Shown here: positions 40,945 through 49,732 of the stretch, piece by piece
Layout of the letters: each line of letters opens with the position of its first letter
How positions within the stretch are numbered: position 1 is the stretch's first letter
Origin: Pseudomonas lundensis
Lineage (GTDB): Bacteria > Pseudomonadota > Gammaproteobacteria > Pseudomonadales > Pseudomonadaceae
DNA length: 64,000 nt
Assembly (NCBI RefSeq): GCF_001042985.1
Contig: NZ_JYKY01000010.1
Coordinates: forward strand, 91,535-155,534
Direction of reading: 5' to 3'
Translations under genes and position numbers: made by a program
The notes under the pieces: model-generated
The model's input: only the letters and a program-made list of their open reading frames with translations
Told to the model about the DNA's origin: nothing
The model's database searches: none

Positions 40945-41010
40945 GTGCGTAACCCGTCCAATTGAGGGTGCCTATCGTATAAACACGCTGTACCCAGGGC
41001 GCAGGGCCGA

Positions 41011-41016
41011 TATAAT
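41011..41016 (+). promoter_or_regulatory. Putative -10 element of the alaS promoter
   Basis: TATAAT lies 75 bp upstream of the alaS start. The -35 region is poorly matched, so only the -10 box is listed. Confidence 0.45.
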
Positions 41017-41090
41017 GCGGCCCTTTGCGAGTCGCACTGTCGACCGACCTGATTGACTTGCCTCTGGCCTCAGCCTCCGTGGAAGAACCT

Positions 41091-43709
41091 ATGAAAAGCG
41101 CAGAAATCCGTGAAGCCTTCCTTCGCTTCTTCGAGGAGCAAGGTCACACCCGTGTCCCTTCCAGCTCCTTGGTGCCGAATAACGACCCGACCCTGCTGTT
41201 CACCAACGCGGGGATGAACCAGTTCAAGGACTGCTTCCTGGGTCAGGAAAAGCGTGCATACACCCGTGCAACCAGCAGCCAGAAGTGCGTGCGTGCCGGT
41301 GGCAAGAACAGCGACCTGGAAAACGTCGGTTACACCGCCCGTCACCACACCTTCTTTGAAATGCTCGGCAACTTCAGCTTTGGCGATTACTTCAAGAAAG
41401 ACGCGATCAATTTCGCCTGGACCTTCCTCACTGGCGTGCTGAAGCTGCCTGCCGACAAGCTGTGGGTGACCGTCTACGCCAGCGATGACGAAGCCTATGA
41501 CATCTGGACCCAAGACGTCGGCGTACCCGCCGAGCGCATGATCCGCATTGGCGACAACAAAGGCGCTCCGTACGCGTCCGATAACTTCTGGACCATGGGC
41601 GATACCGGCCCGTGCGGTCCCTGCACCGAGATTTTCTACGATCACGGCCCTGAAATCTGGGGTGGCCCGCCAGGCTCGCCAGACGAAGACGGCGACCGTT
41701 ACATCGAAATCTGGAACAACGTGTTCATGCAGTTCAACCGCACCGCCGATGGCGTGTTGCATCCGTTGCCAGCGCCGTCGGTAGACACCGGCATGGGCCT
41801 GGAGCGGATCAGTGCGGTGATGCAGCACGTCAATTCCAACTACGACATCGATTTGTTCCAGAGCCTGCTCAAAGCCGCCGCCGACGCCATTGGTTGCGCC
41901 AATGAAGGTCAAGCTTCGCTCAAAGTCGTGGCGGACCACATTCGTTCGTGCAGCTTCCTGATTGCTGATGGCGTATTGCCGTCCAACGAAGGCCGCGGCT
42001 ACGTGCTGCGTCGCATCATTCGTCGCGCTTGCCGCCATGGCAACAAGCTGGGCGCGACCGGCAACTTCTTCTACAAGATCGTGGCTGCGCTGGTGGCTGA
42101 AATGGGTGCCAGCTTCCCCGAGCTGGTGCGCGAACAGGCCAACATCGAGCGCGTACTCAAGGCTGAAGAAGAGCAGTTCTCCAAGACGCTCGAACAGGGC
42201 CTGAAAATCCTGGAGCAGGATCTGGCTGACCTAAAAGGCACCGTGGTGCCGGGCGACGTGGTGTTCAAGCTGTATGACACGTACGGTTTCCCGATGGACC
42301 TGACGGCGGACATCGCCCGTGAGCGCAACCTGACGGTCGACGAAGCCGGTTTTGAACGTGAAATGGAAGCTCAGCGGGTACGTGCCCGCTCGGCCAGTTC
42401 GTTTGGCCTGGACTACAACACGCTGGTCAAGGTGGAGGTGCCGACCGAGTTCATCGGCTACAACGCCACGCACGGTTCGGCGAAGGTGGTGGCCCTCTAT
42501 AAAGAAGGTCAGTCGGTCCAGACCCTGAATGAAGGTGATGAAGGTGTGGTCGTGCTCGACCGGACGCCGTTCTACGCTGAATCCGGCGGTCAGGTGGGTG
42601 ATTGTGGTTACCTGCAGGCGGGTGCTGCGCGCTTTGACGTGCGTGACACCACGAAAACCGGCGGTGCGTTCCTGCACCACGGCGTGGTTGCCAAGGGCGG
42701 CCTGAAAGTGGGCGAAACCGTCGAGACTCAGGTTGATGCCGATGTGCGCCACGCGACGGCTTTGAATCACTCGGCCACGCACTTGCTGCACGCTGCATTG
42801 CGCAAAGTGCTGGGTGAGCATGTTCAGCAAAAAGGTTCGTTGGTGGACAGTCAGCGCATGCGTTTTGACTTCAGCCATTTCGAGGCCATCAAGCCTGAGC
42901 AGATCAAGGCCCTGGAAGACATCGTCAACGCCGAGATTCGCAAGAACACACCGGTGGAAACCGAAGAAACCGACATTGAAACCGCCAAGCAAAAAGGCGC
43001 CATGGCGCTGTTTGGCGAAAAGTATGGCGACAACGTGCGCGTGCTGAGCATGGGCGGCGATTTCTCTGTGGAGCTGTGTGGCGGTATTCACGCCCAACGC
43101 ACGGGCGATATCGGCCTGATGAAAATCACCAGCGAAGGCGGCGTGGCGTCGGGTATTCGTCGAATTGAAGCGGTGACCGGTGCGAGCGCACTGGCTTACT
43201 TGAACGCCGCTGAAGAGCAGCTCAAGGAAGCGGCGAACCTGATCAAGGGCTCGCGCGAAAACCTGGTCGACAAGCTCTCGGCGGTGCTGGAACGTAACCG
43301 TCAGTTGGAGAAGCAACTGGAGCAATTGCAGGCCAAGGCCGCAAGCGCGGCTGGCGACGATCTGTCGGCGTCGGCTGTGGACATCAAAGGCGTGAAAGTC
43401 CTGACCGCTCGCCTGGACGGTCAAGATGGCAAGGCGCTTCTGGCGCTGGTGGATCAGCTGAAGAACAAGCTCGGCCGTGCAGTGATCCTGCTGGGTGGGG
43501 TTTATGAAGACAAGGTCGTGCTGGTTGCAGGCGTAACCAAAGACCTGACCGGCCAACTCAAAGCCGGGGATTTGATGAAGCAGGCCGCTGCGGCAGTGGG
43601 CGGGAAGGGCGGTGGTCGCCCGGACATGGCGCAAGGTGGCGGTGTTGATGCTGCTGCTCTGGACGCCGCGCTGGCCCTGACTGTGCCATTTGTCGAACAG
43701 GGTATCTGA
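41091..43709 (+). CDS. alaS: Alanine-tRNA ligase
   Basis: An 872-residue class II aminoacyl-tRNA synthetase of full length. Motif 1 region starts near [18 protein letters not shown], followed by [19 protein letters not shown] and the GMGLERIS motif 3; the editing domain has the metal site [11 protein letters not shown] (about residue 585) and [10 protein letters not shown] (about 665); the C-Ala domain closes with [11 protein letters not shown]. The ATG at 41091 begins the canonical [14 protein letters not shown]. lysC follows after 83 bp. Confidence 0.97.
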   Translation: MKSAEIREAFLRFFEEQGHTRVPSSSLVPNNDPTLLFTNAGMNQFKDCFLGQEKRAYTRATSSQKCVRAGGKNSDLENVGYTARHHTFFEMLGNFSFGDYFKKDAINFAWTFLTGVLKLPADKLWVTVYASDDEAYDIWTQDVGVPAERMIRIGDNKGAPYASDNFWTMGDTGPCGPCTEIFYDHGPEIWGGPPGSPDEDGDRYIEIWNNVFMQFNRTADGVLHPLPAPSVDTGMGLERISAVMQHVNSNYDIDLFQSLLKAAADAIGCANEGQASLKVVADHIRSCSFLIADGVLPSNEGRGYVLRRIIRRACRHGNKLGATGNFFYKIVAALVAEMGASFPELVREQANIERVLKAEEEQFSKTLEQGLKILEQDLADLKGTVVPGDVVFKLYDTYGFPMDLTADIARERNLTVDEAGFEREMEAQRVRARSASSFGLDYNTLVKVEVPTEFIGYNATHGSAKVVALYKEGQSVQTLNEGDEGVVVLDRTPFYAESGGQVGDCGYLQAGAARFDVRDTTKTGGAFLHHGVVAKGGLKVGETVETQVDADVRHATALNHSATHLLHAALRKVLGEHVQQKGSLVDSQRMRFDFSHFEAIKPEQIKALEDIVNAEIRKNTPVETEETDIETAKQKGAMALFGEKYGDNVRVLSMGGDFSVELCGGIHAQRTGDIGLMKITSEGGVASGIRRIEAVTGASALAYLNAAEEQLKEAANLIKGSRENLVDKLSAVLERNRQLEKQLEQLQAKAASAAGDDLSASAVDIKGVKVLTARLDGQDGKALLALVDQLKNKLGRAVILLGGVYEDKVVLVAGVTKDLTGQLKAGDLMKQAAAAVGGKGGGRPDMAQGGGVDAAALDAALALTVPFVEQGI

Positions 43710-43792
43710 GGTCCAGAACGCGCCGCTGTCTAGTGGCGGCGCGTCGTTTGAATGATAAATGGGCGCCCTTTAGGGGCTGAGGCTGCTTTGAA

Positions 43793-45028
43793 ATGGCTTT
43801 GATCGTACAGAAATTCGGAGGCACCTCGGTCGGCACTGTCGAACGAATCGAACAGGTCGCCGATAAAGTTAAGAAGTTCCGCGAAGCCGGCAATGACCTG
43901 GTGATTGTCTTGTCGGCAATGAGTGGCGAAACCAACCGCCTGATCGATCTGGCCAAACAGATCAGCGATCAGCCGTTGCCGCGCGAGTTGGATGTGATCG
44001 TGTCCACGGGCGAGCAGGTTACCATTGGCCTGTTGGCCATGGCGCTGAACAAACGGGGCGTGCCGGCGGTGTCCTACACCGGCAGCCAGGTGCGTATCCT
44101 CACCGACAGTTCCCATACCAAAGCCCGCATCCTGAAAATTGACGATCAGAAGATTCGCGCCGACCTCAAGGCCGGGCGTGTGGTTGTGGTCGCCGGATTC
44201 CAGGGCGTGGACGAGCAGGGCAATATCACCACTTTGGGCCGTGGTGGCTCCGATACGACGGGTGTGGCGCTGGCGGCGGCGTTGAAGGCTGACGAGTGCC
44301 AGATCTACACCGACGTGGATGGCGTCTACACCACGGACCCGCGCGTGGTGGCGCAAGCCCGGCGTCTGGAGAAGATCACCTTCGAAGAAATGCTGGAGAT
44401 GGCCAGCCTGGGCTCCAAGGTGCTGCAGATCCGTGCGGTCGAGTTTGCCGGCAAGTACAACGTTCCGCTGCGCGTATTGCACAGCTTCAAGGAGGGTCCT
44501 GGCACCCTCATTACTATTGATGAAGAGGAATCCATGGAACAGCCGATCATTTCTGGTATCGCGTTCAACCGCGACGAAGCCAAGCTGACCATCCGTGGCG
44601 TGCCGGACACCCCCGGCGTGGCGTTCAAGATTCTGGGGCCGATCAGTGCGGCCAACATCGAAGTCGACATGATCGTGCAGAACGTCGCGCACGATAACAC
44701 CACCGACTTCACCTTCACGGTGCACCGTAACGACTACAACGCGGCGCAGACCGTGCTGGAAAACACCGCCCGCGAGATCGGCGCGCGTGAAGTGGTCGGC
44801 GATACCAAGATCGCCAAGGTGTCGATCGTGGGTGTGGGCATGCGCTCGCACGCCGGTGTGGCCAGTCGCATGTTTGAATCGTTGGCTAAAGAGAACATCA
44901 ACATTCTCATGATCTCGACCTCCGAGATCAAAGTGTCGGTGGTGATCGAAGAGAAATACCTGGAGCTGGCCGTGCGTTCCTTGCACACCGCTTTTGAATT
45001 GGACGCGCCTGCCCCGCAGGGTGAGTAA
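43793..45028 (+). CDS. lysC: Aspartate kinase with tandem ACT domains
   Basis: A 411-residue aspartokinase that phosphorylates aspartate for lysine, threonine, methionine and diaminopimelate synthesis. KFGGTSVG is at residues 6-13; SGGET-type kinase-core and TDVDGVYTTDPR follow; two ACT domains (about 265-405) give feedback control by lysine and threonine. Inside the gene, GAAGAGGAA sits five bases before an in-frame ATG at 44534, at the boundary of the ACT region, where a separate small beta subunit is initiated in some bacteria. Ends in a good terminator. Confidence 0.96.
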   Translation: MALIVQKFGGTSVGTVERIEQVADKVKKFREAGNDLVIVLSAMSGETNRLIDLAKQISDQPLPRELDVIVSTGEQVTIGLLAMALNKRGVPAVSYTGSQVRILTDSSHTKARILKIDDQKIRADLKAGRVVVVAGFQGVDEQGNITTLGRGGSDTTGVALAAALKADECQIYTDVDGVYTTDPRVVAQARRLEKITFEEMLEMASLGSKVLQIRAVEFAGKYNVPLRVLHSFKEGPGTLITIDEEESMEQPIISGIAFNRDEAKLTIRGVPDTPGVAFKILGPISAANIEVDMIVQNVAHDNTTDFTFTVHRNDYNAAQTVLENTAREIGAREVVGDTKIAKVSIVGVGMRSHAGVASRMFESLAKENINILMISTSEIKVSVVIEEKYLELAVRSLHTAFELDAPAPQGE

Positions 45029-45040
45029 CGCGTTGTCCGA

Positions 45041-45073
45041 AGGGCGCGGTTGATCCGCGCCCTTTGTTTTTTT
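45041..45073 (+). terminator. Intrinsic terminator of lysC
   Basis: AGGGCGCGG / CCGCGCCCT, a 9-bp stem with a 5-nt loop, followed by TTGTTTTTTT, just past the lysC stop. Confidence 0.93.
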
Positions 45074-45154
45074 GATAAATGTGAACGAAGGCCTCTTGTT
45101 TCGTCATGTTGGTCAATACTGAAGGCGCGTCGGGCTGTAGCTATTTAGCTAGTA

Positions 45155-45173
45155 GGCCGAAGCCCTTTTTTTT
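45155..45173 (+). terminator. Terminator-like hairpin in the csrA leader
   Basis: GGC-CGAA-GCC, optionally enclosed by a longer GGGCT/AGCCC pairing from 45132, followed by a run of about nine T. It ends 42 bp before the csrA ATG. It is either a second terminator for lysC or an attenuator in the csrA leader. Confidence 0.55.
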
Positions 45174-45215
45174 TGCAGACTGTTGTCCCTGAATGAATAG
45201 CGTGAGGAGAAACCT

Positions 45216-45404
45216 ATGCTGATTTTGACTCGCCGGTGCGCAGAAAGCCTGATCATAGGCGACGGTGAAATTACTGTGACCGTGCTCGGTGTCAAAGGAA
45301 ACCAAGTGCGGATCGGTGTGAATGCCCCCAAAGAAGTGGCCGTACACCGGGAGGAAATCTACCTGCGGATCAAGAAAGAAAAGGACGAAGAACCAAGTCT
45401 TTAA
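45216..45404 (+). CDS. csrA: Carbon storage/secondary metabolism regulator CsrA (RsmA)
   Basis: A 62-residue CsrA-family RNA-binding protein ([16 protein letters not shown]...). The RNA-contact residues are kept: Leu4, Arg6-7 at the start and Arg44 in [10 protein letters not shown]. It binds GGA motifs over ribosome sites and represses target translation; small RNAs of the Rsm type titrate it. The ATG follows GAGGAG, itself containing a GGA motif, so self-control is possible. The alaS-lysC-csrA-tRNA order is the standard one in Pseudomonas. Confidence 0.96.
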   Translation: MLILTRRCAESLIIGDGEITVTVLGVKGNQVRIGVNAPKEVAVHREEIYLRIKKEKDEEPSL

Positions 45405-45422
45405 TTTTATTTAAGTTTTTGG

Positions 45423-45451
45423 TTGCATACGGGGAAAAGGCTGGTTATTAT
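45423..45451 (+). promoter_or_regulatory. Sigma-70 promoter of tRNA-Ser
   Basis: TTGCAT and TATTAT separated by 17 bp, followed by a GC-rich discriminator (CGCCCC) of the kind found at stringently controlled stable-RNA promoters, 15 bp before the tRNA. Confidence 0.75.
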
Positions 45452-45465
45452 ACGCCCCGTGTTGC

Positions 45466-45556
45466 GGAGAGGTGGCCGAGTGGCCGAAGGCGCTCCCCTG
45501 CTAAGGGAGTACATCTCAAAAGGGTGTCGGGGGTTCGAATCCCCCCTTCTCCGCCA
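45466..45556 (+). tRNA. tRNA-Ser(GCT)
   Basis: A 91-nt class II tRNA with a long variable arm. The acceptor stem GGAGAGG pairs with CTTCTCC (one G-U), the anticodon loop is CTGCTAA (anticodon GCT, reads AGC/AGU), the T-arm GGTTCGAATCC is canonical, and CCA is encoded. Confidence 0.97.
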
Positions 45557-45620
45557 TTATTCATGTAGCACGTTCGAATCTAGCCATTTCAGTAAGTCGT
45601 TGATTTTATTGAAAAAACAC

Positions 45621-45648
45621 TTGGCAGAGAGATTCAACGGTCTATAAT
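45621..45648 (+). promoter_or_regulatory. Sigma-70 promoter of the tRNA-Arg array
   Basis: TTGGCA and TATAAT with 16 bp between them, 14 bp before the first tRNA-Arg. It probably drives all three copies. Confidence 0.75.
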
Positions 45649-45662
45649 ACGCAGCTTCAAAT

Positions 45663-45739
45663 GCACTCGTAGCTCAGCTGGATAGAGTACTCGGCTACGA
45701 ACCGAGCGGTCACAGGTTCGAATCCTGTCGAGTGCACCA
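45663..45739 (+). tRNA. tRNA-Arg(ACG), copy 1
   Basis: A 77-nt tRNA with a 7-bp acceptor stem (GCACTCG/CGAGTGC), anticodon loop CTACGAA (ACG, read as ICG) and encoded CCA. Identical to copies 2 and 3. Confidence 0.98.
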
Positions 45740-45808
45740 TTTAAGAGTTAGTTGCTTCGGTAGTTAACTTGGCTTCAACCAGGGTGGTCTGGTTTAACAA
45801 GCACACTT

Positions 45809-45885
45809 GCACTCGTAGCTCAGCTGGATAGAGTACTCGGCTACGAACCGAGCGGTCACAGGTTCGAATCCTGTCGAGTGCACCA
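45809..45885 (+). tRNA. tRNA-Arg(ACG), copy 2
   Basis: Identical in sequence to copy 1; anticodon ACG, encoded CCA. Confidence 0.98.
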
Positions 45886-45955
45886 TTTAAGAGTTAGTTG
45901 CTTCGGCGGTTAACTTGGCTTCAACCAGGGTGGTCTGGTTTAACAAACACACCTT

Positions 45956-46032
45956 GCACTCGTAGCTCAGCTGGATAGAGTACTCGGCTACGAACCGAGC
46001 GGTCACAGGTTCGAATCCTGTCGAGTGCACCA
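45956..46032 (+). tRNA. tRNA-Arg(ACG), copy 3
   Basis: Identical in sequence to copies 1 and 2; anticodon ACG, encoded CCA. Followed directly by the terminator of the array. Confidence 0.98.
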
Positions 46033-46038
46033 AACACC

Positions 46039-46067
46039 AAAAAGCCCGCCTTTAAAGCGGGCTTTTT
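46039..46067 (+). terminator. Terminator of the tRNA array
   Basis: AAAAAGCCCGC / GCGGGCTTTTT, an 11-bp stem with a 7-nt loop, T-run included, 6 bp after the last tRNA. Confidence 0.95.
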
Positions 46068-46475
46068 GCTGTCTGTCATTTGTGTTTTTTCCACTCGTGT
46101 GGGGTCTGATGACGCTGCGCACAGGTGTGCTCACCACCGATCAGGAATTAACCCGCTCCAGGGGTGTCTGTTAAAGGGTGTGATGCGCCTGAGCCGTTTT
46201 TCGCAGGGGCGTGTGTTCTCTTCCTTGAATCCGGCGTCGCAGATTCAGTCTCGCGACCATTGGGTTGCGCATGATGCGCAAGCTTTTGTATCCCCGAGAT
46301 TTTTAAGCGTCATTAATTTTTTAAGCCGTGTATGATTGCGCCCGTCAGCCCCGCCGGGGCTTGTGGAATACCTCCATGGACTTACCCAGTAGTAACTCAG
46401 CATCCCGCTTTACCAATCATGAATTGACTGATTGAACCTTCCGGCGTGCCCTGCTGCTGGGAGTGGAGTTCGCCT
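46068..46475. other. 408-bp intergenic region upstream of mgtE
   Basis: No supported gene. An AT-rich part near 46290-46335 and a short AGCCCCGCCGGGGCT hairpin near 46348-46362 lie in the mgtE leader. I see no M-box or other recognised magnesium riboswitch. Confidence 0.5.
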
Positions 46476-47918
46476 ATGACCGAAGTTGAAGTAAAAAAGA
46501 CTCAAGACAGCCTGCAAAGCCGTCTTGCGCAAGTGATTGAACTGCTTAACCGCCAGCGTGTGGTCGAAGACCTGACACATCGTCAGGAAGGCCATCACCA
46601 TGATCGGGTCGAGAACCTGGTCCACCGGCAAAACCTCGTAGAACTTCAGCGCAAGCTGGAAGACCTGCACTCCGCCGACGTTGCTTACATTCTAGAAGCG
46701 TTGCCTCTGGACGACCGTCTGACGGTCTGGCAGTTGGTCAAGGCTGACCGTGACGGCGACATCCTGCTTGAAGTGTCGGACTCGGTTCGAGAAACCCTGA
46801 TCGCCGACATGGACGATCATGAGCTCCTGGCAGCCGCCAAGGAGATGGACGCTGACGAGCTTGCTGACCTGGCCCCTGAGCTGCCGCGAGACGTCGTCCA
46901 TGAGCTGATGGAAACCCTCGACGGCCAGCAGCGTGAGCGTGTGCGCTCCGCGTTGTCCTATAACGAGGACCAGGTCGGCGCCTTGATGGACTTCGAGATG
47001 GTCACCATCCGCGAAGACGTCAGCCTTGAAGTGGTTCTGCGTTACCTGCGTCGCCTCAAAGAGTTGCCCGGCCATACCGACAAATTGTTCGTGGTCGATT
47101 ACGACGGCGCATTGAAAGGCGTGTTGCCGATCAAGCGCTTGCTGGTCAATGACCCTGAAAAGCAAGTGTCCGAGGTGATGGCCAGCGATCCGGTGAGTTT
47201 CCATCCGGATGAAGACGCCTACGATGCGGCGCAGGCATTTGAGCGGTACGACTTGATCTCCGCGCCGGTCGTCGACAAGAACGGCAAGCTGATCGGTCGT
47301 CTGACCATCGATGAAATGGTCGACCTGATTCGGGAAGAAAGCGAAACCGAAGTCCTCAACATGGCCGGTTTGCGCGAAGAAGAAGACATTTTCGCATCCG
47401 TCTGGAAATCCCTGCGCAACCGTTGGGCCTGGCTGGCAATTAACCTGATCACCGCGTTTCTTGCCTCGCGGGTCATTGGGTTGTTTGAGGGATCGATTGA
47501 AAAGCTGGTGGCACTGGCGGCGCTGATGCCGATTGTGGCGGGCATTGGCGGTAACTCCGGTAACCAGACCATCACCATGATCGTACGGGCGATGGCGCTG
47601 GATCAGGTCAACACGGGCAGCACCTCGCGCCTGATGCGCAAGGAGCTGGCGGTCGGTCTTATCAATGGCCTGGTGTGGGGCGGGGTGATTGGCGTAGTCG
47701 CCTATCTGCTCTACGGCAGTTGGTCGCTGGGGGTGGTGATGACCGCTGCCATGACGCTCAACTTGTTGCTGGCGGCATTGATGGGGGTATTGATCCCGAT
47801 GACGCTGGCGCGGCTGGGCCGTGACCCGGCCATGGGGGCCAGCGTGATGATTACGGCTGTAACAGACAGTGGCGGGTTCTTCATCTTCCTGGGGCTGGCC
47901 ACGATCTTCCTGCTCTAA
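46476..47918 (+). CDS. mgtE: Magnesium transporter MgtE
   Basis: A 480-residue Mg2+ channel/transporter. A cytoplasmic MgtE N-domain (residues about 40-140, with LEALPLDDRLTVWQLV) is followed by two CBS domains (about 145-265), a connecting helix and five C-terminal membrane helices with the pore-lining VAGIGGNSGNQTI segment (about 360) and AAMTLNLLLAALMGVLIP. Mg2+ binding to the N and CBS domains closes the pore in known homologues. The ATG at 46476 follows GGAG. Ends in a strong terminator. Confidence 0.95.
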   Translation: MTEVEVKKTQDSLQSRLAQVIELLNRQRVVEDLTHRQEGHHHDRVENLVHRQNLVELQRKLEDLHSADVAYILEALPLDDRLTVWQLVKADRDGDILLEVSDSVRETLIADMDDHELLAAAKEMDADELADLAPELPRDVVHELMETLDGQQRERVRSALSYNEDQVGALMDFEMVTIREDVSLEVVLRYLRRLKELPGHTDKLFVVDYDGALKGVLPIKRLLVNDPEKQVSEVMASDPVSFHPDEDAYDAAQAFERYDLISAPVVDKNGKLIGRLTIDEMVDLIREESETEVLNMAGLREEEDIFASVWKSLRNRWAWLAINLITAFLASRVIGLFEGSIEKLVALAALMPIVAGIGGNSGNQTITMIVRAMALDQVNTGSTSRLMRKELAVGLINGLVWGGVIGVVAYLLYGSWSLGVVMTAAMTLNLLLAALMGVLIPMTLARLGRDPAMGASVMITAVTDSGGFFIFLGLATIFLL

Positions 47919-47923
47919 CCATC

Positions 47924-47960
47924 AACGGCTTGATCTGACTGTGTCGATCAAGCCGTTTTT
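47924..47960 (+). terminator. Intrinsic terminator of mgtE
   Basis: AACGGCTTGATC / GATCAAGCCGTT, a perfect 12-bp stem with a 10-nt loop, ending in TTTTT. Confidence 0.95.
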
Positions 47961-47994
47961 GTTTCCGCTGAGCGGGAGCGTGCGGCCCGGCCAC

Positions 47995-48022
47995 AAAAAA
48001 GCCAGCACAAGGCTGGCTTTTA
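47995..48022 (-). terminator. Intrinsic terminator of amrZ
   Basis: AAAGCCAGC / GCTGGCTTT stem with a 5-nt loop; on the minus strand it is followed by six T. It lies 15 bp past the amrZ stop. Confidence 0.9.
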
Positions 48023-48036
48023 ATACCGCGTCTAGA

Positions 48037-48363
48037 TCACGATGCGTCGGATGCCATTTCGACATCATGTGCAATCAATGAAACCAGTGCGTTTTGCTGA
48101 CGATGTGACAGCTGGCGGAAGCGTTGCAACAGTTCTCGTTCATGCATGGACAGCTCCGGGCTGTCGAGGCGCAGCGCGGGCTCGTCGCCCAAGGCGCCTT
48201 CCTGGATGAGGCTCTGTTCCAGGCGGGCGATGATTTCTGAGTTCATGCTGCGATGGTGATTACGTGCCACCTCGGCAATGCGCTCGCGCATTCCGTCTGG
48301 CAGGCGCACTACGAACTTGTCAGCCGTACGGCTGGAATAAATAGCCTGTTTCAATGGGCGCAT
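48037..48363 (-). CDS. amrZ: Ribbon-helix-helix regulator AmrZ (AlgZ)
   Basis: A 108-residue Arc-type ribbon-helix-helix regulator, the full AmrZ length. The DNA-binding ribbon [19 protein letters not shown] (about residues 16-34) and helices [14 protein letters not shown] match AmrZ closely; the C-terminal [26 protein letters not shown] is its oligomerisation region. AmrZ controls alginate, motility, c-di-GMP genes and itself. No Shine-Dalgarno is visible before the ATG; instead a TAACCGGTTA palindrome ends six bases upstream of it. Monocistronic. Confidence 0.93.
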   Translation of the reverse strand: MRPLKQAIYSSRTADKFVVRLPDGMRERIAEVARNHHRSMNSEIIARLEQSLIQEGALGDEPALRLDSPELSMHERELLQRFRQLSHRQQNALVSLIAHDVEMASDAS

Positions 48364-48727
48364 ATAGTTAACCGGTTAGTTCAGGGGAGCGGTTCTCGGG
48401 ATCGGCCGCAGGATGTGTTTTAAGACCATCCTTGAGGCCAAATGTTCAACCTGAATTGCTAAGAGGCCGGCATCATGCCTCAAATTAGCCACTTCCCTGG
48501 CGTCAATTCTGTGACAAATATTGAACCGGATACAGGCTTTTTGCCAGTAGTGATTATCAGAAATGCGCACTGGGTTGGATAGCGTTAACCGGTTCCATTC
48601 ATCTGAAACACGTCATATAACGCCATTTGCGCGCAAATTGTTTGAAAGACGGAGCGGCAACCCTTATTTAAACCGCCACGGGTGCAGCGCCAGGATTTAA
48701 CCGATCAGCATCAGAAGAGGGTCGCAG
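48364..48727. other. Divergent amrZ-phnN intergenic region
   Basis: 364 bp without a supported gene. The 11-bp sequence GTTAACCGGTT occurs twice, at 48367-48377 (next to the amrZ start) and 48584-48594. A GAGGC/GCCTC inverted repeat around 48460-48481 (with GGCATCATGCC at its core) lies between them. These are candidate regulator sites, possibly for AmrZ autorepression. Confidence 0.45.
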
Positions 48728-49306
48728 ATGTCAGGCAAATTGATCTATTTGATGGGCCCGTCTGGCTCGGGCAAAGACAGCCTGATCGAAGCGGCACGTC
48801 CCTATCTGGCCGAGCGCGGGTGTGAGGTGATGCGGCGTGTCATCACCCGCTCTGCCGAATCTGTGGGTGAGGACGCACAAAGTGTTTCAGCCCAAACGTT
48901 TGAAGCGCTAAAAGAGCAGGGGGCCTTTGCCTTGCACTGGCAGGCGCATGGCCTCAGCTACGGAATTACCACGCAGTTGGATGACTATCTGCGACAGGGG
49001 CGCCACGTCTTGGTCAATGGCTCGCGCGCCTACCTGCGCCAGGCCCGCGAACGCTATCCGGATTTAGTCGCGGTCATGTTGTGTGTCAACACAGAGGTAC
49101 TGCACGAAAGGTTGCTCAAACGGGGCCGCGAAACGCCGGAGCAAATCCGGCAGCGCTTGCAGCGTAATGAGCTCTTTCTGGATGCGATGGCACTCTTGGG
49201 GGATGATGCCATCGAGGTGCTCGACAACTCCGCCAGCATCACCGTCGCGGTGCGAGGGTTGCTGGCCTTGATTGATGACGCAGCGGGGTATCCGGCTTCA
49301 GCGTAA
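48728..49306 (+). CDS. phnN: Ribose 1,5-bisphosphate phosphokinase PhnN
   Basis: A 192-residue P-loop kinase of the guanylate-kinase-like PhnN family, which makes PRPP from ribose 1,5-bisphosphate in phosphonate breakdown. Walker A is GPSGSGKDS (residues 10-18, with Asp after Lys as in PhnN), then VITRSAES and the lid region RGRETPEQIRQRLQR. None of the other phn (C-P lyase) genes lies in the window, so the gene is separated from its usual partners here. Ends overlapping the convergent small gene by 9 bp. Confidence 0.88.
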   Translation: MSGKLIYLMGPSGSGKDSLIEAARPYLAERGCEVMRRVITRSAESVGEDAQSVSAQTFEALKEQGAFALHWQAHGLSYGITTQLDDYLRQGRHVLVNGSRAYLRQARERYPDLVAVMLCVNTEVLHERLLKRGRETPEQIRQRLQRNELFLDAMALLGDDAIEVLDNSASITVAVRGLLALIDDAAGYPASA

Positions 49307-49477
49307 TTGCGGGTCAAACTTGATACGTCGTCCTACTAGCAACGCCACCAGCCAACAGCTGAAAAACGTAGCGGCGGCAAATAACGGCCCGTCGCCCAGC
49401 GCCCCGTTAGGGATAAAAATATCCAGTGCCAGACTGGCCAGCGCCAACATCAAAAAGCCAAATGCAATTTTGGACAT
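49298..49477 (-). CDS. Small membrane protein (PA3371-like)
   Basis: A 59-residue protein (MSKIAFGFLMLALASLALDI...) with two hydrophobic helices (residues about 4-22 and 31-48) and a basic GRRIKFDPQLR tail. It resembles the short PA3371-type proteins of Pseudomonas found next to phnN; function unknown. Ribosome site weak (AAAGAATC before ATG). It overlaps the end of phnN and lies 18 bp downstream of another small gene on the same strand, so the two are probably one transcript. Confidence 0.65.
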   Translation of the reverse strand: MSKIAFGFLMLALASLALDIFIPNGALGDGPLFAAATFFSCWLVALLVGRRIKFDPQLR

Positions 49478-49495
49478 GATTCTTTAAAGCTCTCT

Positions 49496-49732
49496 TTAGA
49501 AAACCCAGCGTTCGCCCTGAACGGCTTGCGTCTGCGCAGTGTGCTCGGCGGTCAGGTGAGGTGTGCCGCTTTGACCGGGTGTCATCACCGCCAACTGTGG
49601 CAATGGCGCGTGGGGTTTGTACATTCCCGCCACTTCAACGCCCTGTTGACCAGTCGCCTTATCGGGTTGGAATTGAAAAATGACCAGAACGGCCAGCGCG
49701 AGTGCATTCAACAGGATCAATGTGCTGTTCAT
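49496..49732 (-). CDS. Small membrane-anchored hypothetical protein
   Basis: A 78-residue protein: an N-terminal hydrophobic helix (MNSTLILLNALALAVLVIFQF) then a Pro/Gln/Thr-rich tail that would lie in the periplasm (motif YKPHAPLPQLAVM). Function unknown. Three in-frame ATGs are available; 49732 is taken because the helix starts there and GAG lies upstream. Confidence 0.55.
   Translation of the reverse strand: MNSTLILLNALALAVLVIFQFQPDKATGQQGVEVAGMYKPHAPLPQLAVMTPGQSGTPHLTAEHTAQTQAVQGERWVF

Larger units (their letters stand above)
45663..46032 (+). repeat. Tandem triplication of tRNA-Arg with spacers
   Basis: Three identical tRNA-Arg genes start at 45663, 45809 and 45956 (period 146-147 bp). 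The two spacers between them are also nearly identical, differing at a few bases, so the unit duplicated together with its spacer. Confidence 0.95.

Noticed and set aside
41070..43634. Long open frames on the minus strand opposite alaS
   Set aside because: High-GC codon structure leaves the antisense frames open; they have no family likeness or ribosome sites and lie wholly opposite a certain gene. The same holds for long antisense frames opposite gntP, nrdB, acs, lysC and fucD.
46066..46335. 89-codon frame after the tRNA array
   Set aside because: It starts inside the terminator, has no ribosome site and no recognisable protein features.
46348..46362. Magnesium riboswitch in the mgtE leader
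   Set aside because: Only a short GC hairpin is present; the conserved blocks of the M-box are not seen.
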